A stretch of DNA of 64,000 nucleotides from Leeuwenhoekiella sp044542075. Lineage in GTDB: Bacteria > Bacteroidota > Bacteroidia > Flavobacteriales > Flavobacteriaceae. The translations under genes and the position numbers were made by a program. The notes below the pieces were generated by a model. That model ran no database searches and had not been told where the DNA came from. It worked only from the letters and a program-made list of their open reading frames with translations. This document shows positions 6,486-14,714 of the stretch, in pieces; the first letter of the stretch is position 1, and every line of letters starts with the position of its first letter. Location: the NCBI RefSeq assembly GCF_044542075.1, contig NZ_JBITTU010000002.1, positions 434,001 to 498,000 of the forward strand, given 5' to 3'.

Positions 6486-9312
6486 AAAATTTCTCAAAAA
6501 GACGTTTAATATAAGAGATGGTGAGATCACCATCTCTTTTTTAATGCAGTTATACGTCTTTCTTATTATAACAATTCTTTTAATTGTTAAGCCTACGGTA
6601 AATGCCCTTTTTCTTAAAGGTCTGGGCGCAGATAATCTAGCTTTTGCTTATTTATTAATTGCGGGTATAGCTGTAGTAACTTCTTATTTTTATAATCGCG
6701 CAGTTAGAGTATATTCTTTAAAGCGCATTATAATTTTTTCTCTTTCTTTTTTTGCTATCGCTTTTATAGTCTTAAGTGTTTTATACAAGCTTAAACTTAT
6801 AAATGCTGCGACTTTATACATTTACTATGTAATCAGTGGTATTTTTGCAGTTTTAACTACGAGTCAATTCTGGTTACTTGCAAATATGGTTTTTAATGCG
6901 CGAGAAGCTAAGCGATTATTTGGCTTTATAGGCGCTGGTGCTATTGCAGGAGGTATTTTTGGAGGTTACCTTACAACCATTTTAGCACCTTTTATAGGAA
7001 ACGGAAACATGCTTCTTATCGCTTCCGTTTTTATTCTGGCCTGTATTCCCATACTATCTCAGATTTACAAGAAGGGATATGTGGGTAGAACTTCACGTCC
7101 TACAGATATGAATAATGCTTTAGATGATTCTGCATTTAAATTATTGTTGAAGTCTAAACACTTAACGTATCTCGCACTTATTATAGGTCTTAGTGTAATT
7201 ATTGCAAAGCTGGTAGATTTTCAGTTTAGCGATTTTGCCAGTAGAGCTATAACAGATGCAGATGAACTGGCTTCGTTTTTTGGTTTCTGGTTCTCTACAT
7301 TCAACTTATTTTCATTAGGAATTCAATTGTTTCTAACAAATAGAGTAGTAGAAAAATTAGGTGTAAATAGTTCGCTATTAATTCTTCCTTTAGGTATAGC
7401 TTTAGGATCACTTCTGTTTCTAACTTTTCCCGAGTTATGGGTCTTAATTATCATTAAAGGACTTGATGGTAGCTTAAAACAATCAATTAATAAGGCTGCT
7501 ACAGAGCTCGCTATGGTTCCCATTTCATTAGAAATAAAGAACCGTACAAAATCTTTTATAGATGTTGTGGTAGATAGTGTAGCGACCGGGATTGCAGGTT
7601 TTCTACTAATCTTTATAATTAAAGGATTATCGTTGCCTACTAATTATGTAACAGTTATAATCATCTTCTTGATTCTGGTCTGGATTGTAGGAATTTTTAA
7701 AGTACGCGATACTTATTTTAAAAGCTTTAGAAAGAGCTTGCGTGATGCTGTTGCAATCTCAGACGGTGTGCCGGTACGCAAGCGCAAATCACCACTAGAA
7801 TTAGGCAAGCGCATACTTACATCAGGTGAGCCAGAGCAAATACGTATGTATCTTGATCAATTATCTGGGCGTAATGCTAAGGTATTAATGCCAAAAATTC
7901 TTCAGTTATTAGAACACGAGGATAACGATGTAAAGATAGCTGCCATAAATCAATTATATCATTATCCTGAAGGAACGGCTGTGGAGGTGATTCAAAAACT
8001 CGTTTATTTTAAAGATGATGAAGTAGTTTACGCAGCGATGAACTATCTTATTTTGCATACTTCACTTAATGATAGTCGTATTTTTGACTCTTATCTTAAC
8101 CATAGTAGCGATTACATTGCACACGCAGCATTATTGTGTCTTGCTAAAGAATCTGCTACTAATCAAAAGATTGCATCTCGCTATAATTTAGAGTTGCGTA
8201 TTGAGTTATGGCTTGCAGAATTAGAATTGCCAAACAGCATACACCGTCCCGAAGAATTATCATTTTTACTACAGTCTATAGGATATGCTAAGCTTCCGCA
8301 GTTTTATTCTTTTATCTCGGTGAATTTTAATAACAGAGATTCACATATTGTACGTCACGCAATTATTGCTGCGGGTATCTCGCAAGAACCTATGTTTATA
8401 GATGCGCTAATTGAGTTCTTGACAATTAAAGAATACCGTCAGGATGCTATAGAAGCTTTGCGTTCTTATGGGGAAGCTATAAGCGAAAATCTACTGGCGA
8501 GGGAAGCAAATAAGTCTTTAAAAAACAACGTAAAAAAGCATATTCCGGCTGTAATACAGACTTTTGAAACTCAGGCTTCAGTACGTATTCTCTTAAGATT
8601 GTTAAAGAGTAAAGACAACTTGATTCGTAAAGCTTCGGCTAAATCATTATACAAGCTAAAACGCAAGGAATCTAAACTTAATTTTTTTCCTAAAACAATT
8701 TTCAAAGAGCTGCTCAATTTAAGTTTTGAGTATCGTGATATAATAAGTAGTAAAAAGGTGATCATCGGTAATTTTAAACGGGAGCAATATGAAGGTCTGT
8801 CCTTTGATGATCAAATTGAATTGCGTACTGCGCGTGAAGGTCTTATAGAAGTGCTTGAGTTACAATTACAAACACGCATTGAGACTATATTTAAATTACT
8901 TGCTGTGTATTATGATCGAAGAGATCTTGATGTAGCCTATAAGGGGTTTATAAGTCAGGATAGAGATACACGCGCTAATGCCATCGAATTTTTAGATAAT
9001 ATTCTCTCGCCAAAACTGAAACATACCTTATTGCCTTTATTAGAGTTAACGATTATTGAAGATCAGGATATGTTTGATGAGATTCTTGAAGACTCAGATG
9101 TAAGTTTTAATAAGGCATTAATACAATTAATAGAAGTAGGAGATGGTAACCTGCGTTTACCGGTAATTTATTTGATTCAATATTTAGGTGACACCAGCTT
9201 CCTGCCTCTTTTAGCCGAGTTGCAGATTACAGCAAAAAATCATGAGGTACGCTCATTTGCTTCTTTAGCACTTAAAAAATTACAACCTTCATTATTAGCA
9301 GCTTCAGAGTAA
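6478..9312 (+). CDS. Npt1/Npt2-type (ATP/ADP translocase-like) transporter fused to HEAT repeats
   Basis: The protein has 944 residues. Its N-terminal half (to about 410) is polytopic with some 11-12 membrane helices and resembles the TLC ATP/ADP translocase family, including an IRDGE stretch just before the first helix. The C-terminal half (about 430-940) is soluble and made of repeated helical pairs with HEAT character, such as KVLMPKILQLLEHEDNDVK and VRILLRLLKSKDNLIRKAS. In known family members of obligate intracellular bacteria the membrane part exchanges nucleotides; in a free-living bacterium the substrate is unknown. It starts at GTG 6478, overlapping the serine hydrolase gene by 8 nt. 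HEAT repeats usually mediate protein contacts, so a cytoplasmic partner is likely. Confidence 0.82.
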   Translation: MIRKFLKKTFNIRDGEITISFLMQLYVFLIITILLIVKPTVNALFLKGLGADNLAFAYLLIAGIAVVTSYFYNRAVRVYSLKRIIIFSLSFFAIAFIVLSVLYKLKLINAATLYIYYVISGIFAVLTTSQFWLLANMVFNAREAKRLFGFIGAGAIAGGIFGGYLTTILAPFIGNGNMLLIASVFILACIPILSQIYKKGYVGRTSRPTDMNNALDDSAFKLLLKSKHLTYLALIIGLSVIIAKLVDFQFSDFASRAITDADELASFFGFWFSTFNLFSLGIQLFLTNRVVEKLGVNSSLLILPLGIALGSLLFLTFPELWVLIIIKGLDGSLKQSINKAATELAMVPISLEIKNRTKSFIDVVVDSVATGIAGFLLIFIIKGLSLPTNYVTVIIIFLILVWIVGIFKVRDTYFKSFRKSLRDAVAISDGVPVRKRKSPLELGKRILTSGEPEQIRMYLDQLSGRNAKVLMPKILQLLEHEDNDVKIAAINQLYHYPEGTAVEVIQKLVYFKDDEVVYAAMNYLILHTSLNDSRIFDSYLNHSSDYIAHAALLCLAKESATNQKIASRYNLELRIELWLAELELPNSIHRPEELSFLLQSIGYAKLPQFYSFISVNFNNRDSHIVRHAIIAAGISQEPMFIDALIEFLTIKEYRQDAIEALRSYGEAISENLLAREANKSLKNNVKKHIPAVIQTFETQASVRILLRLLKSKDNLIRKASAKSLYKLKRKESKLNFFPKTIFKELLNLSFEYRDIISSKKVIIGNFKREQYEGLSFDDQIELRTAREGLIEVLELQLQTRIETIFKLLAVYYDRRDLDVAYKGFISQDRDTRANAIEFLDNILSPKLKHTLLPLLELTIIEDQDMFDEILEDSDVSFNKALIQLIEVGDGNLRLPVIYLIQYLGDTSFLPLLAELQITAKNHEVRSFASLALKKLQPSLLAASE

Positions 9313-9349
9313 ATTTTAATAAGACTATTTACTTACTTAGCAATATTTT

Positions 9350-10315
9350 TTAAATTGAATTCTCCAGTTTTATTTCAGCATTAATTATTTGAGCTACTGC
9401 TTGTTTGTATTTTATGGGATTTGAAGCTTTTTTTATTGCTTTATAAACCTTTTGTGGGTTTGAAGTAGATTGTGAGAAGAACTCCCAGAATCCCAGCATC
9501 TTCATTTTAATAGGTGTAGGGCCAGATAAATACTCATCATAGTCTTTGTAAATCGTATCGTGAAATTCTGAAAAAATAGACCATCTGTTTTGTGGATATT
9601 CTGTGGTGTTATTTTTAATCATCGCAGGTAAAAAAGGATCAGCAATTAACCCGCGACCTATCATATAATGATCTATACTCGGAAAGCGTTGCTTAATATC
9701 TTTAAATGCAGCAACACTGGTAATATCCCCATTGTAATACAATTTGTGTCTGGTACTGCTTATACATTTTTCAAAAGCATCAAGATCTACGGGACCTTTA
9801 TAAAGTTGTTTTCCTATTCGAGCATGTATAGCAATGCTTTTAAGAGGATAATTGTCTAGAATAGGAAAGGCATCTAAAATTTCTTCAGCGTGCTCATATC
9901 CCATTCTCATTTTCATAGAAACCAGAATATCGGTTTCATGATGTGCACGGCGCAGCACTTCATCAATACGTTGTGGATTGCAAATTAAACCAGATCCCAT
10001 ACCTGATTTTGTAACCATAGGATACGGGCAACCCAAATTCCAGTTTAGTTCTTTATATCCTAAACTACGCACATATTTGGCTACAAAAATAAACTCATCA
10101 GGGTCATTAGTAATTATTTGCGGAATGACTTCTAGCGTTGTATTATTCTCAAGCAGCAAGTCATTCTGGTAGGATTGTTTAATTTTCAGCTTTCCATTTA
10201 GTCGTATGTAAGGAGAGTAAAACGTGTCAATTCCGCCAAAGTAATGGTTGAATGCATTACGAAATCTGAAATCTGTAAAACCTTGTAGAGGTGATGAAAG
10301 TAGGGTAAAAGCCAT
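9350..10315 (-). CDS. tRNA-dihydrouridine synthase family protein
   Basis: This is a TIM-barrel flavoenzyme reducing uridine to dihydrouridine in tRNA. The N-terminus MAFTLLSSPLQGFTDFRFR has the FMN-binding SPLQGxTD segment. ELNWNLGCPYPMVTKSGMG carries the catalytic Cys of Dus proteins, and SMKMRMGYE and MIGRGLIADPF match later conserved blocks. I chose the ATG at 10315, not one 63 bp upstream, because the protein then begins at the barrel and because a TAnnTTTG box lies at 10333-10340 inside the longer frame. Which of the Dus subfamilies it belongs to cannot be decided by eye. It converges on the HEAT-transporter gene with a 37-bp gap. Confidence 0.9.
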   Translation of the reverse strand: MAFTLLSSPLQGFTDFRFRNAFNHYFGGIDTFYSPYIRLNGKLKIKQSYQNDLLLENNTTLEVIPQIITNDPDEFIFVAKYVRSLGYKELNWNLGCPYPMVTKSGMGSGLICNPQRIDEVLRRAHHETDILVSMKMRMGYEHAEEILDAFPILDNYPLKSIAIHARIGKQLYKGPVDLDAFEKCISSTRHKLYYNGDITSVAAFKDIKQRFPSIDHYMIGRGLIADPFLPAMIKNNTTEYPQNRWSIFSEFHDTIYKDYDEYLSGPTPIKMKMLGFWEFFSQSTSNPQKVYKAIKKASNPIKYKQAVAQIINAEIKLENSI

Positions 10316-10332
10316 CTTAATATTTAGTGCTG

Positions 10333-10340
10333 CAAAGATA
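10333..10340 (-). promoter_or_regulatory. Candidate -7 box TATCTTTG for the dihydrouridine synthase gene
   Basis: Read on the minus strand the bases are TATCTTTG, an exact match to the Bacteroidota TAnnTTTG consensus, 17 nt before the chosen ATG. No well-spaced -33 TTTG is visible upstream. It supports the shorter start of the gene. Confidence 0.4.
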
Positions 10341-10494
10341 GAACAATTGGTTGATGGTTTATACACCTCCAACTTCACACAGGTTTCTAGACATTTAAGA
10401 AAATTAGAGTTTTAAATGAAATAGGAAAACTAAGAAATAGGTTTGTTTATATTTTGGATTTTGAGTTTTAATAAAAAGGAAGTAGCTTTCAAAT

Positions 10495-11445
10495 GTGAAG
10501 TCGTTAAGTCATCTATGTATTCTTATTTTCCTATTTTTTTGTGCTAAAACTCAGGCACAGGATGATGACTTCAACTATGAATTAACGTTAGGTCATGATA
10601 ATGACTTTACAGTCTTTGGCACACGTACAGACTGGCATTACACTTACGGAATTCACTTAGATTTTGCCTGGCTTCCGGAAAACAAGACTTTTCTATCTCG
10701 CTTATTTACACATAAAGAGGGGTACATGCAGCGTACAGGCTTGCACATACAAGCGTATACACCAGATTATTCAATTATACGCCAGTTAGTAAATACACGA
10801 CAACCCTATGCAGGCTGGGGCTATGCAGATTTTGAAACTACCTACGCATTTAAACATTCATTTTTTAAACTGAAATTAGACCTGGGGATTTTAGGACCGG
10901 CCGTTCAAGCGGGCGAAATTCAGAATTTTATACATCAGTATGTGTCGTATGATATCTTAGTTAATCAATGGGATGATCAAATTCCTAATAAATTAGGCGT
11001 AAACTTAAATGCCTCATACGCTTCAGAAATATTCAATACTAAATGGATGGGTATTTATGGCAAAGCAGATGCTTCGGTAGGAACTATTTTTACTTTTGTA
11101 GAACCTGCACTTCACTTTAGATTGGGTAAGTTTGAAACTATATCTAAAACAAATTCGCAGCGAAATACACTCTTAGCAAGGGGAGCTAAAGAATTTTTTG
11201 TTGAAGGATCACTGGCTGCAAAATATTCAGTTTACAATGCTACAATAGAAGATGCAGATGCAAATGGAACAATATTAGTTCCAGACGATCTCGTTAATCA
11301 TTTATATCTCAATGCTTCCCTTGGCGCTTTTATTTCTCTAAAACGCTATTCATTAGGTCTAAAATGGAATTATACAGACGGTGAAATAAAAGGAAACAAG
11401 CCGCATAGATATATTGTTTTAAAAGGAAGTTACAGATTTAAGTAG
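10495..11445 (+). CDS. Lipid A deacylase LpxR family outer-membrane protein
   Basis: A signal peptide (22 residues, ending KTQAQ) is followed by a beta-barrel-like protein of the LpxR/DUF2219 family. The mature start contains HDNDF (Asn36-Asp37) and then TDWHYTYGIHLDF, corresponding to the catalytic Asn/Asp and Thr region of LpxR. It also has RQPYAGWGYADFETTYAFKH, typical of the family. LpxR removes the 3'-acyloxyacyl chain of lipid A in the outer membrane. The start is GTG at 10495, supported by AAGGAAG at 10476-10482. Its stop (TAG) abuts the convergent SulP stop without a spacer. Confidence 0.85.
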   Translation: MKSLSHLCILIFLFFCAKTQAQDDDFNYELTLGHDNDFTVFGTRTDWHYTYGIHLDFAWLPENKTFLSRLFTHKEGYMQRTGLHIQAYTPDYSIIRQLVNTRQPYAGWGYADFETTYAFKHSFFKLKLDLGILGPAVQAGEIQNFIHQYVSYDILVNQWDDQIPNKLGVNLNASYASEIFNTKWMGIYGKADASVGTIFTFVEPALHFRLGKFETISKTNSQRNTLLARGAKEFFVEGSLAAKYSVYNATIEDADANGTILVPDDLVNHLYLNASLGAFISLKRYSLGLKWNYTDGEIKGNKPHRYIVLKGSYRFK

Positions 11446-13161
11446 CTAATAATTTTGATGCGAAATACGATTTTCTATTTCGGTTCTTGGGTGTATTCCA
11501 TCTACATACTCAACCGCTTCCACCACACGTACAAAGAGGTTCTCGCGACCTAATAAATCTACGACTCCAGTCTTAAATAGGATATCGCGTGTAGGTCCTG
11601 TGGCTCCCGCAATCATTAATTGAATCTGTTGATCTTTAAGTTCTAGAATAAGGTGTTTTATGATGTAGGTAGCACTGCTGTCTACATAATTTATAGCTTC
11701 GGCATTTATAATAATAACCTTTAAATCTGGTCCTTTTGCAATTCTATGACGCTTTAACTGCTTGTAGAAGTAATCTTTATTTCCGAAGAATAACTGAGCA
11801 TCAAAACGTAATACCAGAATGTCTTTACGATCTATAATATCAGGAGCAAAACGTGTTATATTCTTAAAGTAAGTTGTTCCTTTTATTTGACCTAAAACTG
11901 CCATGTGTGGCTTAGAAGTTCTATAAACCATAAGTAATAATGAAAACAAAACACCAAGTATAATACCTTCTTGTATACCTACAAAAAGAGTTATTAAGAA
12001 GGTTGCCAGTAGTAGAACAAACTCATCTTTTTGATATTTATACAGTTCTTGAGGGTATCTAAAATCGATTAAACTGGTAATTGCCAGCATTATTATAGAA
12101 GCGAGAATCGCATTAGGTAAATAATAAAATAAGGGAGTTAAAAAGAGTAAGGTTAGTGCAACAAGTGCTGCACTTATAAAAGCAGCAACTCCTGTTTTTG
12201 CACCGGCCTGAAAGTTAACAGCGGTTCTGCTAAACCCGGCTGTAGTAGGGTAACTTTGAAATAGCGACCCCATAATATTACCAGCTCCTAATGCAATTAA
12301 TTCTTGATTAGGTACAATGGTATTAGCATTTACTTTTTCGTCAAGCGCCTTACCTATAGAAATTACTTCCATAAAAGCAATTAGCGACATAGCCAAGGCA
12401 ATAGTAAACAAGTCTCCCAGATTAGCCCAGGGAATTTCAGGAATTTTAAAACCGGGTAGTCCTTCAGGAATTTTTCCTACCAGTTTAAGACCATATTCTG
12501 GAAGTGGTGAAAAATAAGCAAGAGAAATCCCTAAAATTACCACGACAATTGCTGCCGGTATCTGGCTGTGTATTCTTTTCATTAGGAGCATAACACCTAT
12601 GCCACAAAGACCTACAATTACCGCGTAAGGATTAATTTGATCTAGCTGTAAAGCGGTTTGTTTTAATATTTGAAGAGTTTTATTGCTGGTTATTTCGATT
12701 CCTAGTAAATGCTTCAATTGGCTTATCCCTATAATTAGCGCTGCCGCGGAAGTAAATCCGTTTATAACCGGTTTTGACAAAAAATTAACCAGAAAGCCCA
12801 TTTTTAAGAAACCCATTGCCAGTTGAATAGTTCCTATAAATAGTGACAAAAATATCGCCATCGAGATATATTCATCTATTCCTGAAATTGATAAAGCACC
12901 CAACCCCGACGCTATCAATAAAGAATCCATCGCCACAGGTCCTATAGCGAGTTGCCGGCTTGTTCCTGTAATGGCATAAATCACCTGCGGAACCAGTGCT
13001 GCGTATAGACCAAAAACCGGTGGTAAACCAGCGATCATTGCATAGGCCATACCTTGTGGTATAAGCATAACACCAACTGTAATTCCGGCAAAAATATCAC
13101 CAGATAAATAGGCCTTTTTATAGGCGGGTAACCAACTTAGAATGGGGAAGTACCTTTTCAA
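11446..13161 (-). CDS. SulP family inorganic anion transporter with C-terminal STAS domain
   Basis: This 571-residue protein has a long polytopic part (about residues 20-420) starting with the family segment AGITVGVMLIPQGMAYAMIAG. A cytoplasmic STAS domain follows at about 440-560 and carries NYVDSSA, where the serines after Asp are the usual regulatory position. SulP proteins carry sulfate, bicarbonate or other anions, often with sodium or protons; the substrate cannot be read from the sequence. There is no carbonic anhydrase or sulfate-assimilation gene next to it. It is monocistronic as far as visible and divergent from tilS with 239 bp between the starts. Confidence 0.92.
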   Translation of the reverse strand: MKRYFPILSWLPAYKKAYLSGDIFAGITVGVMLIPQGMAYAMIAGLPPVFGLYAALVPQVIYAITGTSRQLAIGPVAMDSLLIASGLGALSISGIDEYISMAIFLSLFIGTIQLAMGFLKMGFLVNFLSKPVINGFTSAAALIIGISQLKHLLGIEITSNKTLQILKQTALQLDQINPYAVIVGLCGIGVMLLMKRIHSQIPAAIVVVILGISLAYFSPLPEYGLKLVGKIPEGLPGFKIPEIPWANLGDLFTIALAMSLIAFMEVISIGKALDEKVNANTIVPNQELIALGAGNIMGSLFQSYPTTAGFSRTAVNFQAGAKTGVAAFISAALVALTLLFLTPLFYYLPNAILASIIMLAITSLIDFRYPQELYKYQKDEFVLLLATFLITLFVGIQEGIILGVLFSLLLMVYRTSKPHMAVLGQIKGTTYFKNITRFAPDIIDRKDILVLRFDAQLFFGNKDYFYKQLKRHRIAKGPDLKVIIINAEAINYVDSSATYIIKHLILELKDQQIQLMIAGATGPTRDILFKTGVVDLLGRENLFVRVVEAVEYVDGIHPRTEIENRISHQNY

Positions 13162-13386
13162 TGTTTTCTTTTAAGGCGTAAATATAAATGGGTTCAATAA
13201 ATTTTGAAGTAACACGTGTTACAAAGCCTAATACTAAAAGTACAATTTATGTTTTGCTTATTTCAAATAGAATGTTAATTCATACCTGTAATTGCTATTC
13301 CTTTAGAAACGAATTGATAAGATAATTTTCATCAAGAAAGAACCAGACATCTCAAAAGAATTAAAAGCTGCTGCACGCTAAAATTG

Positions 13387-13394
13387 TATATTTG
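13387..13394 (+). promoter_or_regulatory. Candidate -7 box TATATTTG immediately before tilS
   Basis: TATATTTG matches TAnnTTTG exactly and ends 6 nt before the tilS ATG at 13401. If used, transcription would begin at or next to the start codon, giving a leaderless or nearly leaderless mRNA. No convincing -33 element is seen. Confidence 0.4.
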
Positions 13395-13400
13395 GCTACT

Positions 13401-14714
13401 ATGTTTCACGCCTTTTTAAAGCACATTACTGCCCAATTTCCGTTTTTAAGAGCGCATCCTGTTTTACTTGCAGTAAGCGGCGGGATTGACAGCGTCGTAT
13501 TAGCACATTTATTAAAACGAGCAGACTTAGATTTTGAAATCGCACATTGTAATTTTTCGCTTCGCGGAAGTGAAAGCGATACAGATGCAGTCTTCGTGAG
13601 TGATTTGGCTCAAAAGCTTGAGGTAAAAATACACGTTCAGAAGTTCAATACTAAAGCTTTTGCAACAGCGCACAAAGTATCTACACAAATGGCGGCCCGT
13701 GAGTTGCGTTACGCCTGGTTTAGTGAATTGTGTAATCAATTTAATTTAACGTATACCCTTACGGCGCATCATGCTCAGGATGATCTTGAGACGTTTTTAA
13801 TAAATATAAAACGCGCTAGTGGCATTGAAGGATTAATAGGAATGACCGAAGCGGGCGAACATATTTTACGACCTTTATTACCATTTAGCCGCGAGGAAAT
13901 TTTGGCTTACGCAAAAGAAAATAATATACTATGGCGCGAAGATAGTAGTAATGAGACCGATAATTACTTACGTAATCATTTTAGGCACCATGCAATACCG
14001 GCTTTATCTCAAGCAGCACCAGATTTTTTAATTCAGTTTAAAAAAACACAAAAACACTTACAGGAAGCTGCATACTTATTAGAAGATTACACGGCGTTTC
14101 TATTCTCTAAAATTGTTACAGAGTCGTTTAAGGGGTATAATTTAAGTTTACAAGAATTGCGTAAAGTACCTAATACTAAAGCAGTTTTATACCAGCTCCT
14201 CAAAGATTTTGGGTTTACCGCCTGGGATGATATTTATGATTTGTTAGAAGCACAGCCCGGTAAACAAGTACTTTCAGAAAATTATAGATTAATTAAAGAT
14301 CGTGATGTTTTAATGCTAAGTGAACACAAAGCAGATTTAAAAGATACCTATAGTATTAAAGCACTAGACTCTGAAATTAAATTACCCGGTTTAAAATTGC
14401 TGAAAGAATCTATTTCTAGTTTAGGTAGTATAAAAAAGAACGAAGCCGTTTTTGATAATGCCAACTTAAAATACCCACTTTACATGCGCAAATGGGAAGA
14501 AGGTGATTTCTTTTATCCGTATGGTATGCGCGGTAAAAAGAAATTGAGTAAATATTTTAAAGATTTAAAATACTCAATACTAGATAAAGAAGCCGCCTGG
14601 GTATTGTGTTCGGGTAGCGATATAATTTGGATTGTAGGTGAGCGCACAGACAATCGGTATAAAATAAATTCGCAGGCGACTAAGCTTGTTAAAATTACAG
14701 CAGTGTATGATTAA
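13401..14714 (+). CDS. tilS: tRNA(Ile)-lysidine synthase
   Basis: This 437-residue protein has the PP-loop ATP pyrophosphatase signature SGGIDS near residue 28, then AHCNFSLRGSESD and TAHHAQDDLETFL. It therefore ligates lysine to C34 of the AUA-reading tRNA-Ile in the cytoplasm. The C-terminal TilS domain (MRKWEEGDFFYPYGMRGKKK) is also present, so the protein is full length. A TTG at 13392 would add three residues, but the ATG at 13401 matches the usual N-terminus and sits after a promoter-like box. The last 8 nt overlap the start of the dsbD-like gene. Confidence 0.95.
   Translation: MFHAFLKHITAQFPFLRAHPVLLAVSGGIDSVVLAHLLKRADLDFEIAHCNFSLRGSESDTDAVFVSDLAQKLEVKIHVQKFNTKAFATAHKVSTQMAARELRYAWFSELCNQFNLTYTLTAHHAQDDLETFLINIKRASGIEGLIGMTEAGEHILRPLLPFSREEILAYAKENNILWREDSSNETDNYLRNHFRHHAIPALSQAAPDFLIQFKKTQKHLQEAAYLLEDYTAFLFSKIVTESFKGYNLSLQELRKVPNTKAVLYQLLKDFGFTAWDDIYDLLEAQPGKQVLSENYRLIKDRDVLMLSEHKADLKDTYSIKALDSEIKLPGLKLLKESISSLGSIKKNEAVFDNANLKYPLYMRKWEEGDFFYPYGMRGKKKLSKYFKDLKYSILDKEAAWVLCSGSDIIWIVGERTDNRYKINSQATKLVKITAVYD

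Noticed and set aside
10316..10378. Upstream ATG for the dihydrouridine synthase
   Set aside because: The added 21 residues have no family match and the promoter-like TATCTTTG lies inside them.
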